Assembly: GCA_035540495.1 (NCBI GenBank)
Contig: DATLGL010000027.1
Location: forward strand, 107,854 to 171,853
Direction: 5' to 3'
Length of the DNA stretch: 64,000 nt
DNA from: DASVEG01 sp035540495
GTDB lineage: Bacteria; Actinomycetota; Acidimicrobiia; Acidimicrobiales; CADCTF01
Each line of letters opens with the position of its first letter. The stretch's first letter is position 1. Below, piece after piece: positions 43,675 through 52,677 of this stretch. Position numbers and translations under genes: made by a program. The notes beneath the pieces are model-generated. The model was given only the letters and a program-made list of their open reading frames with translations, did not search any database and was not told where the DNA came from.

Positions 43675-46629
43675 ACGCTGGCCCACCTCTCCGGCTTCGA
43701 TGCGACTCCCGACGGCGAGCTTCCGCAGCAGGTTCGACACGTGGACGCTCGCCGTCTTCTTGCTGATGAACAGCTCCTCGGCAATCTGGCGGTCGGAGCG
43801 GCCGCGAGCAAGACAACGAAGCACCTCGAGCTCCCGTCGGGTGATCCCGAGGTCACGGGCGACGGCCGCCTCTCTGTCTTCTGCAGGTCTGTCGACGTCG
43901 CTCAGCTCAACACCGGCTCGTTGCGCGAGCCGCGTCACCTGCTGCAGCAACGGGACGGCGCCGAGATCGACACAGATCTGGCGTGCCGTCGAGAGCACCT
44001 CGACCGCGCGCCGCCGATCGCGCCGTGAATCGAGCAGCGCCTCGGCCTCTCGCCACTGGCAATAGGCGCGGTGGTAGGGCTGCCCGAGGGCGTACCAGCG
44101 TTGGGCCGTCGCGCGCCACAGCTCAGGATCCGATCGCTCGAGGCGCGAGACCTCGGCCTGGCATTGGTCTGCAAAGGCGGCGGCTTCGGGTTGGACCGTT
44201 CCACCTCGACTCACAGGCGCGACAACCTCCACTGCAGCGGCGTCGGCCAGCTCACCGCAGAGGAGCCGGACCTTCTCTGGCTCGACGTCGGGCTTCGCGC
44301 CTCGCCCGCGCGCCAGCGCGAGGCTGTCGATCAGCGCGCGTATGCCAAGCGCTCGCATCTCCGGGCCGACGCTGTCGTCCTCCGTCGCCGCCTGGAGCGC
44401 GAGCCCCGCCTCGATGTGGTTCCAGGCGTCGAGCGGGCGACCCTCCTCGAGTGCCAGCTCCGCGGCGACGGTGTGGTACCAGCCGCGGACGATCACGTCT
44501 TGCAGGCCGGCCGAGCGCTCGTCGGCGATCGCCAGCGACACTGTCGCCTCGGCGAAGTCGCCTCTCCGGATGCTGACCGCGGCCAGCGACTGGTGTGCGC
44601 AGCCGCTGGTCCTCAGCGTGCCACCAGGGAACTCCTCGACCAGGGTCTGCGCGTCTTCCCACCGACCGAGGCGCACGAGCGCTCGCGCGGCGTTCGTCGC
44701 CGCAGTGCCCATCCATGCGCCATCTACATCGCGGGTCAACCGCAGACCCTCCTGCACGACGGCGACGGACTCCTCGAGCCGCCCGGCGTTCAGGGTCATT
44801 CCGGCGAGGTTGCCGAACGCGCGGTGGAGGGCTTCTGGGTTCCCCAGCTCGCGGGCGAGGTCGAGGCCGCGACGCACATGGTCGATGCCCTCGTCGATGA
44901 ACCCGAGTCCGAACCGGCAACATCCGAACGTGACGAGCGCGTGAACCTCCTCGAGGCGCCCTCCGACGCTGCGGGCAAGCTCGAGCGCCTCCGTCGCGCG
45001 CAGCTGCGCGTCCGTGTAGCGGGACATCATCATCAAGACACGCGCTGCTTCCGCGACGACCCTCGCCCGTTCGCGCGACGGGGCATCAGCCGGCAGCAAA
45101 TCGGCCGCCTCGTCGAACGCCTGCAAGGCACTAGTTGCGTCGCCCTCGTTGAACACGGCGCGGCCGTACCGCGCGAGCCAGCTTGCGACCGTCCTACCGT
45201 CTCCGCACGCCCGTGCTCGAGCCACGCCGAGCGTCGCCAGCTCCACCGCGCGAACGCCGCGCTCGGCCCACTGGGCTGCTTCGCACGCGCGCTCGAGGAT
45301 CGCGAGGTCACTCACGCCCACACGAGCTTCGGCATCAGGTATCCGTGACCACGCCTCCAGCGCGCGTTCGAGGTGCGCGTGCGCCTCCGCGTTCGCGAGG
45401 AGCGACTCGGCCGTTGCCGCGGCAGCGAGGAGCGGCGGCACCGAGCGCTCCCACTCGTTCGCGTGCCACCAGTGATGAGCGAGCGCCGCGGTCTGCTGCT
45501 CATCGGTCATCCCGAGCGCAGCAGGCGTGCTGCACCCGATCGTGTCCGCAGCTCGACGGTGCAGGCGGCGCCGCTCACCCGGCCGGAGGTCGTCGTAGAC
45601 CGCCTCCCGCAGCAGGGCGTGGCGAAAGACGTACCGGCTCGTGCGCGGCTCCACCCGGAGGAGCCGCGCCTCGATGAGCTCCGCGACCGCAGCGTCGAGC
45701 TCGTCCTCGTCCTGTCCGCACATGCAGCCGAGGAGATCGTGCTCGACGACGGCGCCTGCGACCGACGCGGCTCGAAGCACCACGGTCGCCGGCTTCGACA
45801 ATCCCTCACTGCGAGCGAGCACGAGTTGCTGCAACCCTGCTGGCAGGTCATCTCCGGCCGCGAGCAGCTCCTCGACGAAGAGCGGAAGACCGCCGGACCG
45901 CTCGTGGAGCTCCGCGACCACATCCGGCGGCGGCTCCCGTCGGATGATCGCTGTCGCCATCAACGCGACGTCCGAAGGCGCCAGCGGCGCCAATGCCATC
46001 GTGCGGACACGATCGTGACGAGAGAGCTCCATCAAGACGCTGCGTCGCGCGTCACCGACGGCAACTTCGTCAGGTCGGAGCGTTCCGAGGACGAAGATCG
46101 ACTCGTCCGTGAGGTTCCGGATCAGGAAGTCGAGGGCGGCGACGGTGGCCGAGTCGGCCCAGTGCAGATCCTCGATGACCAATGCCAACGGTATCTCGGA
46201 CGCAGCGATCGCAAGTGCCGAGAGAAGCGCGTCGAACAAGCTGGCCTTTGTCGGGACGGAGTCGCCTACGTCGACGGCTACGAAGGCCGAAGGCGCGAGG
46301 AACGCCAGTTCCCGCACCGCCGCCGGCGGCACGTCGTGGAGCAGCCGTCCGTTCCCGGCGCGGATGAGGTCGCGCAGTACACCGGCTAGTGGTGCGTACG
46401 GAACACTGGCGAAGTCGAACGCGGTGCTGGCGCCTGCGGCGACGACGAAGCCGTCGGACCGCAGCGTGTTCACGAGCTCCTCGACGAGCCTGGACTTCCC
46501 GCTACCACCGTCGCCGGTGATGAGGGCGGCGCTGGCTCCTCTCGACGAGACGTCGCGCGCCGCGTCACGCAGTGCCTCCAACTCGCCGTCCCGCCCCACG
46601 AACCGAGGGCACGACCCCGCCCGTGCCAT
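43660..46629 (-). CDS. LAL-type LuxR regulator with AAA/STAND ATPase and TPR
   Basis: A 989-residue large ATP-binding LuxR regulator. An N-terminal ATPase (about 1-330) has FVGRDGELEALRDAARDV, Walker A TGDGGSGKSRLVEEL and Walker B-like LALVIEDLHWADSATVAALD. A long TPR-like region (about 350-900) follows. The C-terminal LuxR/GerE HTH reads TRRELEVLRCLARGRSDRQI, AEELFISKKTASVHVSNLLR. It most likely senses a metabolite through the ATPase/TPR part and activates target genes. ATG 46629 matches the usual FVGR start; an in-frame start about 5 residues earlier is possible. No target is visible nearby. Confidence 0.85.
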   Translation of the reverse strand: MARAGSCPRFVGRDGELEALRDAARDVSSRGASAALITGDGGSGKSRLVEELVNTLRSDGFVVAAGASTAFDFASVPYAPLAGVLRDLIRAGNGRLLHDVPPAAVRELAFLAPSAFVAVDVGDSVPTKASLFDALLSALAIAASEIPLALVIEDLHWADSATVAALDFLIRNLTDESIFVLGTLRPDEVAVGDARRSVLMELSRHDRVRTMALAPLAPSDVALMATAIIRREPPPDVVAELHERSGGLPLFVEELLAAGDDLPAGLQQLVLARSEGLSKPATVVLRAASVAGAVVEHDLLGCMCGQDEDELDAAVAELIEARLLRVEPRTSRYVFRHALLREAVYDDLRPGERRRLHRRAADTIGCSTPAALGMTDEQQTAALAHHWWHANEWERSVPPLLAAAATAESLLANAEAHAHLERALEAWSRIPDAEARVGVSDLAILERACEAAQWAERGVRAVELATLGVARARACGDGRTVASWLARYGRAVFNEGDATSALQAFDEAADLLPADAPSRERARVVAEAARVLMMMSRYTDAQLRATEALELARSVGGRLEEVHALVTFGCCRFGLGFIDEGIDHVRRGLDLARELGNPEALHRAFGNLAGMTLNAGRLEESVAVVQEGLRLTRDVDGAWMGTAATNAARALVRLGRWEDAQTLVEEFPGGTLRTSGCAHQSLAAVSIRRGDFAEATVSLAIADERSAGLQDVIVRGWYHTVAAELALEEGRPLDAWNHIEAGLALQAATEDDSVGPEMRALGIRALIDSLALARGRGAKPDVEPEKVRLLCGELADAAAVEVVAPVSRGGTVQPEAAAFADQCQAEVSRLERSDPELWRATAQRWYALGQPYHRAYCQWREAEALLDSRRDRRRAVEVLSTARQICVDLGAVPLLQQVTRLAQRAGVELSDVDRPAEDREAAVARDLGITRRELEVLRCLARGRSDRQIAEELFISKKTASVHVSNLLRKLAVGSRIEAGEVGQRAGLG

Positions 46630-46712
46630 GGCACGAGTGAACCACATCGGGTCTCGCGCCGCGCCCGATGCCCGGCCGAGGGCCGAGCTCGAGCTCGACG
46701 CTGCGGGATGGC

Positions 46713-46928
46713 TCAGCAGGGCCCCGTCGAACCGAGGCGGCAGTCCGCGTCGGCAGACGCCTGCACAGTGACGATCCGCGGCGGCGCGTCGATGGTTGCG
46801 TCTGCGGTGAGCGCTGAGAGGCCGACCGCTGCAGCACCGGCAGCTGCGACGCCGGCGACGAACGTGGCGACGAAACGCCACGCGTTGTTGGTCGAGTGAG
46901 GGATGGCTTGGGTCGTGATGGTTGTCAT
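46713..46928 (-). CDS. Small membrane-anchored or secreted protein
   Basis: A 71-residue protein with one hydrophobic segment (FVATFVAGVAAAGAAAVGLS) and a short C-terminal tail with two cysteines (ADADCRLGSTGPC). It starts ATG 46928. It could be an exported peptide or a single-pass membrane protein. It lies 84 bases upstream of the LuxR-type gene on the same strand; function unknown. Confidence 0.55.
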   Translation of the reverse strand: MTTITTQAIPHSTNNAWRFVATFVAGVAAAGAAAVGLSALTADATIDAPPRIVTVQASADADCRLGSTGPC

Positions 46929-47106
46929 GTCGTCGTTGTACGACGGCGATGGGTTCGCGCCATCGGGAGGTCTCCTCAAATCGAGCCTCGCGCGCCTTAT
47001 CCGCGTGGCATGAGGATCGCGTCCCTGGAGATCCCGCGGGAAGTCGATCCTCCTGCCCGGGCGCCACGCCGCCGGGTTCCGAGTCCTCGGTACCCTTGGC
47101 TGCGGA

Positions 47107-48570
47107 GTGAAGGCGGAGACCGAGACACCGGACGGCGTGCGGACGGCGACCGTCCTGTTCGCGGATCTCGTCGGGTCGACGACGCTCGCTGAGCAGCTGG
47201 ACCCGGAGGACTATCGCGATCTCGCCGGCGAAGCGGTGTCACGGGTGATCGCCGTCGTCGGGGAGGCGGGCGGTCGGGTCGTCGACGTCGCCGGCGACGG
47301 CGTCCTCGCGGTGTTCGACAGCCCCGCGGCCGGGGTCGCCGCGGGAGAACGCATCCCGACGGTCGTGGCGTCGCACGCCGCGACGTTCGCTGCGGACGGA
47401 GCGCCCGACGGTCCCCCACTCGGCGTACGCGTCGGCGTGGCGACAGGGGCGGTGCGCTTCAGCCACCTCGTCGTCAGCGGGCACCGGCGTCTGAGGATCA
47501 CGGGACCGACGGTCGACCGCGCCGTCGAGCTCGAGGCAGGCGCAGCCCGCGGCACCGCGTCGATCGACGACGCGACGGCGACGCTCGCCGCCGCGTCGCA
47601 ACGTCACATCCCGCCGACCATTCACCTACCCGAGGCCACAGCTACACGTCCGGCGGCAGACGGGCGGTCCGCCCGCGACGAGCGCCGAACGATCGTTGCC
47701 CTGTTCGTCGGTATCGATGCTCTCGACGCGGACGACGCCGTTGCGGCCGTCGCAGCCGCGGCGACGCCGATCGCTGATGTGGTCGAGCGCTTCGGCGGCA
47801 CCGTGAAGGACGTCGCCGGCGGGTCCGTCGTCGCCATCTTCGGCGCACCGGTGGCGCATGAGGACGACGCTGCTCGTGCCGTCCACGCGGCGTCCGCTGC
47901 GTTGGAGATCGCCGAGGAGCACGGCGTCGCAGCGAAGGCAGGCGTCGCGTCGGGAACCGTCGTCGTCGGCATCATCGGCGGGCCCGAGCACGCGGAGTAC
48001 GCAGCGCTCGGTGACGCCATGAACACTGCTGCGCGGCTTCATGTGGCCGCGCCCGCGGGGCGAGTAGTGGCCACGGCAGACGTCATCGCGATCACGAGCG
48101 ATGCCTTCGACTGGTCCGGTGTCGAGCACCTGCAGGTGAAGGGCAAGCGGGCGCCGCTGGCCGCGCACACGCTGGTAGGTGTCAAGGCCTCCTCGCGCCT
48201 TGCGGGCCCGAACCTGCTCGTCGGTCGGGCCCACGAGATCGACGCTCTCGCCTCCCACCTCGCAGACACGAGGACTGGTGGATCACCCGTCGTGCTCGTG
48301 CAGGGTGCGCCCGGCACCGGCAAGACCGCTCTCGTGCGCCATGTCATGACGTCGCAGCACGGGACGGTGGCGCGGTGGGTGTCGGTCAAGGCCGCTCCGT
48401 GGGAGGCGCGTGACGATCTCCGGCTGGCGTCGGCCGTCGCTCGCGCGGTAGCCGATGTAGCGGGCACTCGCCGAGCCGGCGACGCGATCGCGTTCGCGCG
48501 ATCGCGACGAAGCGCTCGACGCCATCACCACGGGGATCGTCGAAGCGCTCGCCGCGACCGCCCGACCTGA
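47107..48570 (+). CDS. Tandem nucleotide-cyclase / ATPase regulator, N-terminal half (frameshifted)
   Basis: From GTG 47107: a class III cyclase domain (about 12-165) with TATVLFADLVGSTTLAEQLD and VVDVAGDGVLAVFDSP retaining both metal Asp residues; a second cyclase domain (about 195-345) that is degenerate (IVALFVGIDA without the metal Asp, VKDVAGGSVVAIFGAP lacking GDG) but keeps GDAMNTAARLHVA; then an ATPase starting LVGRAHEIDALASHLAD with Walker A GAPGTGKTALVRHV. Near 48490-48510 the frame shifts and the protein ends in low-complexity RRSARRHHHG. The continuation lies in the next frame (48584-50713). Confidence 0.75.
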   Translation: MKAETETPDGVRTATVLFADLVGSTTLAEQLDPEDYRDLAGEAVSRVIAVVGEAGGRVVDVAGDGVLAVFDSPAAGVAAGERIPTVVASHAATFAADGAPDGPPLGVRVGVATGAVRFSHLVVSGHRRLRITGPTVDRAVELEAGAARGTASIDDATATLAAASQRHIPPTIHLPEATATRPAADGRSARDERRTIVALFVGIDALDADDAVAAVAAAATPIADVVERFGGTVKDVAGGSVVAIFGAPVAHEDDAARAVHAASAALEIAEEHGVAAKAGVASGTVVVGIIGGPEHAEYAALGDAMNTAARLHVAAPAGRVVATADVIAITSDAFDWSGVEHLQVKGKRAPLAAHTLVGVKASSRLAGPNLLVGRAHEIDALASHLADTRTGGSPVVLVQGAPGTGKTALVRHVMTSQHGTVARWVSVKAAPWEARDDLRLASAVARAVADVAGTRRAGDAIAFARSRRSARRHHHGDRRSARRDRPT

Positions 48571-48583
48571 TGATCCGGTCGGG

Positions 48584-50713
48584 GTGTTCGTCGATGACCT
48601 GCACGCCTGCGACTTGGCGAGCGTGGAGGTACTCGCTCGCCTCGCGGAGCGACGACTGCCAGGCGTCGCTCTCCTCGTCACGACGCGACCGGACGAACGA
48701 ATCGACTCCGGCCTCGCGCGCGTACGCGATCAAGCGACCGTGACCGACGTCGACGCGCTCGCCGACGGCGCGGACCGCGCGCTGCTCGATGCGCTCGTGG
48801 GCGAGACCGTGCTGCCATGGGACCTGGAGTCCCGCGTGCTGGCGATCGCACGCGGGAGCCCGCTGTTCCTGCGCGAGCTCGTTCGTGCCCTGATCGCGCA
48901 AGGACGTCTCGTGCAGGGCAGCACCGGCTGGCGCCACGTTCCGGGACCCGTCGACCTGCCCGACACGGTGCAGCGAGTCGTCCTCGCTCGCGTCGACACG
49001 CTCGAGCCATGGCTGCGCGACGTCCTCCTCGCGGCGGTGATCCTTCGCTCGCGGTTCGAGGAGGACTTCGTCGCTGACGTCGTCGACGACGCCGTCGCCA
49101 GCGCCGACGTTGACGTGAGCGCTGCGCTCGCCGCTCTCGCCGACCTCGGCATGGTTGAACGCGGTTCCGACGGTTGGCGCGTCGCGCACCCCCTCATCCA
49201 GGAGACGGTGGAAGCCAACGTCGTGCGGCGCGATCGTCGCCGGCTCCACCGGCGCGCGGCCGAGGCGCTCGAGCGGCGGGGCCTCGTGTCCGTGGCGGCG
49301 GCTGCACTCGCGTGGCACTGGTCGGAGGCCGACGAGCCCGGCCGAGCGAAGGACCCAGCTCTCCTTGCGGCCGAATACGCAGCGCGACGGTTCTCCTATC
49401 TCGAAGCCGCAGAGCTGCAGGCACTGGCCGTGGACGCGGCGCGACGGACGGGCTGCTCCGCTGCTGAGATCGCGGAGCTGGGCCTTCGGCTCGGCGATCT
49501 GCTGGCCGCCGGAGCGTCGTTCCCACGAGCGATGGCGACCTACGCGACCGCGGCCGACGACGCGGTCGCCGGGAGCGCGACCTCTGTTCTCGCTTCGCTC
49601 GCCGTCGCCTACGAGGACGCGCTGTTCGCCAGCCGGCTCGAGCGCGGTGGCGTGGCCGATCGATCACTCGACCTCCTCGAGCGAGCGGTTGCGGAGCTGG
49701 GCGCGGATGCGTCTCCGCTCGCTGCACGAGTGCACGCGGCGCGAGCCAGAGCGCTGGCATATCGCGGCGACGCGCGAGCGCTCGATGCAAGTGCGCGCGC
49801 CCTCGAGATCGCTCGGACGACGGGCGAGGCGTCGTCGATGGCCTACGCCTTCGTGGCCTCGCGCGCCGCCCGGGAGGGGCCGAAATGGCTCGCCGAGCGA
49901 CGGGCGCACAACGACGAGATGGTCGCAGCCGCGTCTCGCGCGAGCGACGGCACATTGCTCATCGAGGTCCAGCGTCTGGCGCTGATCGACGACCTGCAGG
50001 CGGGCGACATCGACCGGGCCGAGCCGATCATGACCGAGCTTTCCGACCGGATCGGGACGCTCCGCCGCAACGACCAGGCGTGGTACCCGTCCATGTGGCG
50101 GGCCATGCAGGTGCTCTGGCGCGGCGAGCTCGAGCAGGCCGAGACCGCCATCGCCGAGTTCCATGCGGTCGCCCGTCGCGTCGGCTACGAGCCCGGCCAC
50201 CAGGTGCACGCGCTGCAGCTGTACCTGCTACGCCGGCGGCAAGGCCGAGCCCATGAGCTCACGGAGCTCTTCGCACGAGTTCGCGAGCGCACCGGCGAGC
50301 GCTGGACCATCTTCGACATCAGCCTCGCTGCCGCCACCGGCGACCACCGTCGGCTCAACGACCTGATCGCCGGCGTCGACCTCGCCGCTCTGCTGCCGGA
50401 CAACCTGGCCTTCACCGCGGGAGCGGCCGCGCTCTGCGACGGCCTCGTTGCTGCGGCGACACCCCGCTCCGTCGCGTTGGCCGAGGTCCTCTACGCGCGT
50501 CTCGTGCCGTGGAGCGGGCAGGTGGCCGTCGTCGGCGCCGGAGCGGCATCGCTCGGCCCGGTCGACCTCACGCTGGGTCGACTGGCGCGATTGCTCGCTC
50601 GTGACGACGAGGCGAGGGCATACTTCGAAGCAGCCCGCGATCTCGCGGTCGCCGCACACGCTCCTCACGACGTCGAGGACGCAACCAGCGAGCTCGAGCA
50701 GCAAGGACCGTGA
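48584..50713 (+). CDS. Tandem nucleotide-cyclase / ATPase regulator, C-terminal half (frameshifted)
   Basis: The rest of the same regulator in the +1 frame. The Walker-B-like strand PVGVFVDDLHACDLASVEVL opens it, followed by LARGS-type ATPase elements (LAIARGSPLFLRELVRALIA), a winged-helix-like HPLIQETVEANVV segment and a long TPR array to the end (e.g. AVAELGADASPLAARVHAAR). The natural sequence before GTG 48584 (ALDAITTGIVEALAATARP) is in this frame, so one missing or extra base near 48500 separates the halves. An intact gene would encode about 1200 residues. The stop overlaps the next gene. Confidence 0.75.
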   Translation: MFVDDLHACDLASVEVLARLAERRLPGVALLVTTRPDERIDSGLARVRDQATVTDVDALADGADRALLDALVGETVLPWDLESRVLAIARGSPLFLRELVRALIAQGRLVQGSTGWRHVPGPVDLPDTVQRVVLARVDTLEPWLRDVLLAAVILRSRFEEDFVADVVDDAVASADVDVSAALAALADLGMVERGSDGWRVAHPLIQETVEANVVRRDRRRLHRRAAEALERRGLVSVAAAALAWHWSEADEPGRAKDPALLAAEYAARRFSYLEAAELQALAVDAARRTGCSAAEIAELGLRLGDLLAAGASFPRAMATYATAADDAVAGSATSVLASLAVAYEDALFASRLERGGVADRSLDLLERAVAELGADASPLAARVHAARARALAYRGDARALDASARALEIARTTGEASSMAYAFVASRAAREGPKWLAERRAHNDEMVAAASRASDGTLLIEVQRLALIDDLQAGDIDRAEPIMTELSDRIGTLRRNDQAWYPSMWRAMQVLWRGELEQAETAIAEFHAVARRVGYEPGHQVHALQLYLLRRRQGRAHELTELFARVRERTGERWTIFDISLAAATGDHRRLNDLIAGVDLAALLPDNLAFTAGAAALCDGLVAAATPRSVALAEVLYARLVPWSGQVAVVGAGAASLGPVDLTLGRLARLLARDDEARAYFEAARDLAVAAHAPHDVEDATSELEQQGP

Positions 50714-51483
50714 TGCTGAACTTGGTGACCGCACGCGAAGTCATCCGCCGAGAGATCGAAGGCGCACGCGATGTGCTGGAGGTCGGCCGCGAGAGCCTGT
50801 GGCGGGCCGAGACCCGCCTGCCTGGTTGGTCGGTCGCCGACCTTGCCGCGCACCTCGCGTGGGGTCAGGCGCTCCAGGCGGACGCGTGGCAGAAGATCCT
50901 TCTGCGCGACGCGTCGCCGGTGACGGCGGCCGAGGTCTCCGGTGACCGTACGCAGGTGCTCGAAGCGCTGCGCGCGAACGCGGAGGCGCTGGCTGCCAAC
51001 CTCGCGAAGGCCACAGAGACCGATCTCGAGACCATCGCCACCATGCCCTACGGACCCGTGCCCGCGGGTTTTCTGGTGCAGATCGCCGCCATGGAGGCCG
51101 GCCTACACGGCAGCGATCTTCGTGCCGCCACGGGCCGCGACGACTCACTGCCCGTGGACGTCGCCCACGCCGCCCACACGATGATTTCGGCCACTGCGCC
51201 GCTGCTCGCTGCGGGCGCGACATCGTCACCTGCCGCGGGGACGTCGATCGCACTCGCGCCGTCGGGTGAGGAGACGGCGCGGTTCGTGTTCACCGAGCCC
51301 GGGTGGCAGCCGGGAACTGCTGCTGAAGGCCCGCCCTCGGTTCTGATCAGCGGTCCGGCCAGCGAAGTCGTGCTCTTCACCTTCGGCCGCCGCTCGATCG
51401 CCGACGCGCGGGGTCGGGGATTGTCGATCGAAGGCGACGCCGACGTCGCCGCGAGATTCAAGGAGTTCTTCCCAGGCCCCTGA
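50713..51483 (+). CDS. Maleylpyruvate isomerase / MDMPI-like protein
   Basis: A 256-residue protein. An N-terminal DinB-like helical domain (ESLWRAETRLPGWSVADLAA, HLAWGQALQADAW) and a C-terminal SCP2/MDMPI-like domain. The TIGR03083 family includes mycothiol-dependent maleylpyruvate isomerase; the HLAWGQ His is the usual metal ligand. Thiol- or metal-dependent activity is inferred, substrate unknown. The start is ATG 50713 (GTG 50710 also possible), overlapping the stop of the previous gene. Confidence 0.8.
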   Translation: MLNLVTAREVIRREIEGARDVLEVGRESLWRAETRLPGWSVADLAAHLAWGQALQADAWQKILLRDASPVTAAEVSGDRTQVLEALRANAEALAANLAKATETDLETIATMPYGPVPAGFLVQIAAMEAGLHGSDLRAATGRDDSLPVDVAHAAHTMISATAPLLAAGATSSPAAGTSIALAPSGEETARFVFTEPGWQPGTAAEGPPSVLISGPASEVVLFTFGRRSIADARGRGLSIEGDADVAARFKEFFPGP

Positions 51484-51518
51484 CCGGGCGAGCCGAATCT
51501 CCGGGTACGGGTGCGGCG

Positions 51519-51923
51519 ATGGTCCGGAACTTCTACGTGCTGTTCGGTCATCCCGAGCGGCGACGGTGGGAGGACGCCCAGCGCTTCGGCTTCGTCTCCG
51601 GCGGCGGCGCGCCGATGTGGAGCCGGCGGTTGCGGTCCGACCTGCGTGTGGGCGATCGCGCCTTCGTGCACGTGCCGACGAAGGCCGGCGGTCCGGCGTA
51701 CACGGGCATCGGCACCGTCACCGCAGAGGCCGTGCCCGCTGAGGAGTTCCTGGTCGACGGTCGCCCCATCCTCGACCGAGATGATCTCGTGTCGCCGGGG
51801 CTTCATCTCGGCGCCGGCGACGACGACCTGTGCGAATGGCTGGTGGCCGTGCGGTGGGACGTTGCGGTCGACCCCGCCGAGGGCTACTGGCGTCGAGGGC
51901 TGCCGCCGCTGCTGACGCCGTGA
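51519..51923 (+). CDS. PUA/EVE-like protein, C-terminus frameshifted
   Basis: A 134-residue protein of a PUA-like fold family: RNFYVLFGHPERRRWEDAQR, FGFVSGGGAPMWSRRLRSDL, VGDRAFVHVPTKAGGPAYTG, DPAEGYWRRGLPPLLTP. Such proteins bind modified nucleic-acid bases or regulate defence. The family normally continues after LLTP; here a stop follows at once and the next frame reads MELDDDIAAELGAALLP, matching the remnant copy at 52585 (MELDDDVVAELDAAF). A 4-base deletion (AACG present in the copy) explains the truncation. ATG 51519. Confidence 0.7.
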   Translation: MVRNFYVLFGHPERRRWEDAQRFGFVSGGGAPMWSRRLRSDLRVGDRAFVHVPTKAGGPAYTGIGTVTAEAVPAEEFLVDGRPILDRDDLVSPGLHLGAGDDDLCEWLVAVRWDVAVDPAEGYWRRGLPPLLTP

Positions 51924-52013
51924 TGGAGCTCGACGACGACATCGCTGCAGAGCTCGGCGCTGCGCTCCTGCCGTAGCGGCCTCTCGCATGTTCCCGCGCT
52001 TGCGCGAGAGGCG

Positions 52014-52421
52014 CCCGACGTTACGACCTCAGCGCCACCCGCCGTACGGAACCGTCAGCGCCTCGAGCAGGTGGCCGTCGGGATCCTCGAAGTAGACGCC
52101 CCGCCCGCCGTCGTTGTGGTTGATCCCGGGACGAGATCGACCGGGATCCGCCCAATGGTCGAGCCCGCGCTCCTCGATGCGGCCGAGCACCTGGTCGAAC
52201 TCGTCCTCCGTCACGAGGAACGCGTAGTGCTGGGGCACGATCTCGTCGCGCACGTCGAAGTCGAGAGACACGCCGTTCGCCACCTCGACGACGCGGAACG
52301 GACCGAACGTCTCCGGTTCGCCCAAGCCGAACATCTCGGCCAGGAACCGGGCCGACCGGTCCTTGTCAGTGCAGGCGACGATCGTGTGGTTCAACTCGAC
52401 GGCCATGCCGTCATGATCCCA
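52014..52421. repeat. 408-bp duplicated segment, copy 2
   Basis: Second copy of the 35015-35422 segment: same orientation, same length, 8 differences by my count. It sits between two copies of the PUA/EVE-like gene. Confidence 0.92.
52029..52406 (-). CDS. VOC/glyoxalase-family protein, copy 2
   Basis: A 125-residue vicinal-oxygen-chelate protein, identical to the copy at 35030 except three residues (Phe to Leu in NGVSxDFD, Gly to Glu in VRDxIV, Gln to Glu in VYFxDPDG). The reading frame is intact, so it may be functional. It lies on the opposite strand to its neighbours. High identity with no shared flanking genes shows a recent duplication. Confidence 0.87.
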   Translation of the reverse strand: MAVELNHTIVACTDKDRSARFLAEMFGLGEPETFGPFRVVEVANGVSLDFDVRDEIVPQHYAFLVTEDEFDQVLGRIEERGLDHWADPGRSRPGINHNDGGRGVYFEDPDGHLLEALTVPYGGWR

Positions 52422-52456
52422 CTGCGGCCCCGGCGCCGCCGCGTAGATCACGAGCG

Positions 52457-52650
52457 ATGGGCCGGAACTTCTACGTGCTGTTCGGCCATCCGGAGCGCCG
52501 GCGGTGGGAAGACGCTCCGGCGTTCGGCTTCGTCTCCGGCGGTGGTGGACGAATGGACTTCCCCCACTGCTGACGCCGAACGTGATGGAGCTGGATGACG
52601 ACGTCGTGGCCGAGCTCGACGCTGCGTTCCCTTCCCTGAGCCGAGCGCGG
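52457..52650 (+). pseudogene. PUA/EVE-like gene copy 2, internally deleted
   Basis: From ATG 52457 the sequence repeats the start of the 51519 gene (GRNFYVLFGHPERRRWEDAP, FGFVSGGGG) and then jumps to its end (TNGLPPLLTP) in the next frame, with about 280 bases missing; the first frame stops at 52572-52574. After LLTP it continues NVMELDDDVVAELDAAF, which looks like the family's original C-terminus and is in frame with the BTAD regulator downstream. A clear broken duplicate. Confidence 0.8.
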
Positions 52651-52677
52651 TGCTCGCCACCGGACAATGATCGCGAC

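Noticed and set aside
35015..52421. The two VOC copies as the ends of a composite transposon
   Set aside because: The segments lack inverted termini and transposase, the 17 kb between them is ordinary chromosomal sequence with several housekeeping-like genes, and no target duplication is visible.
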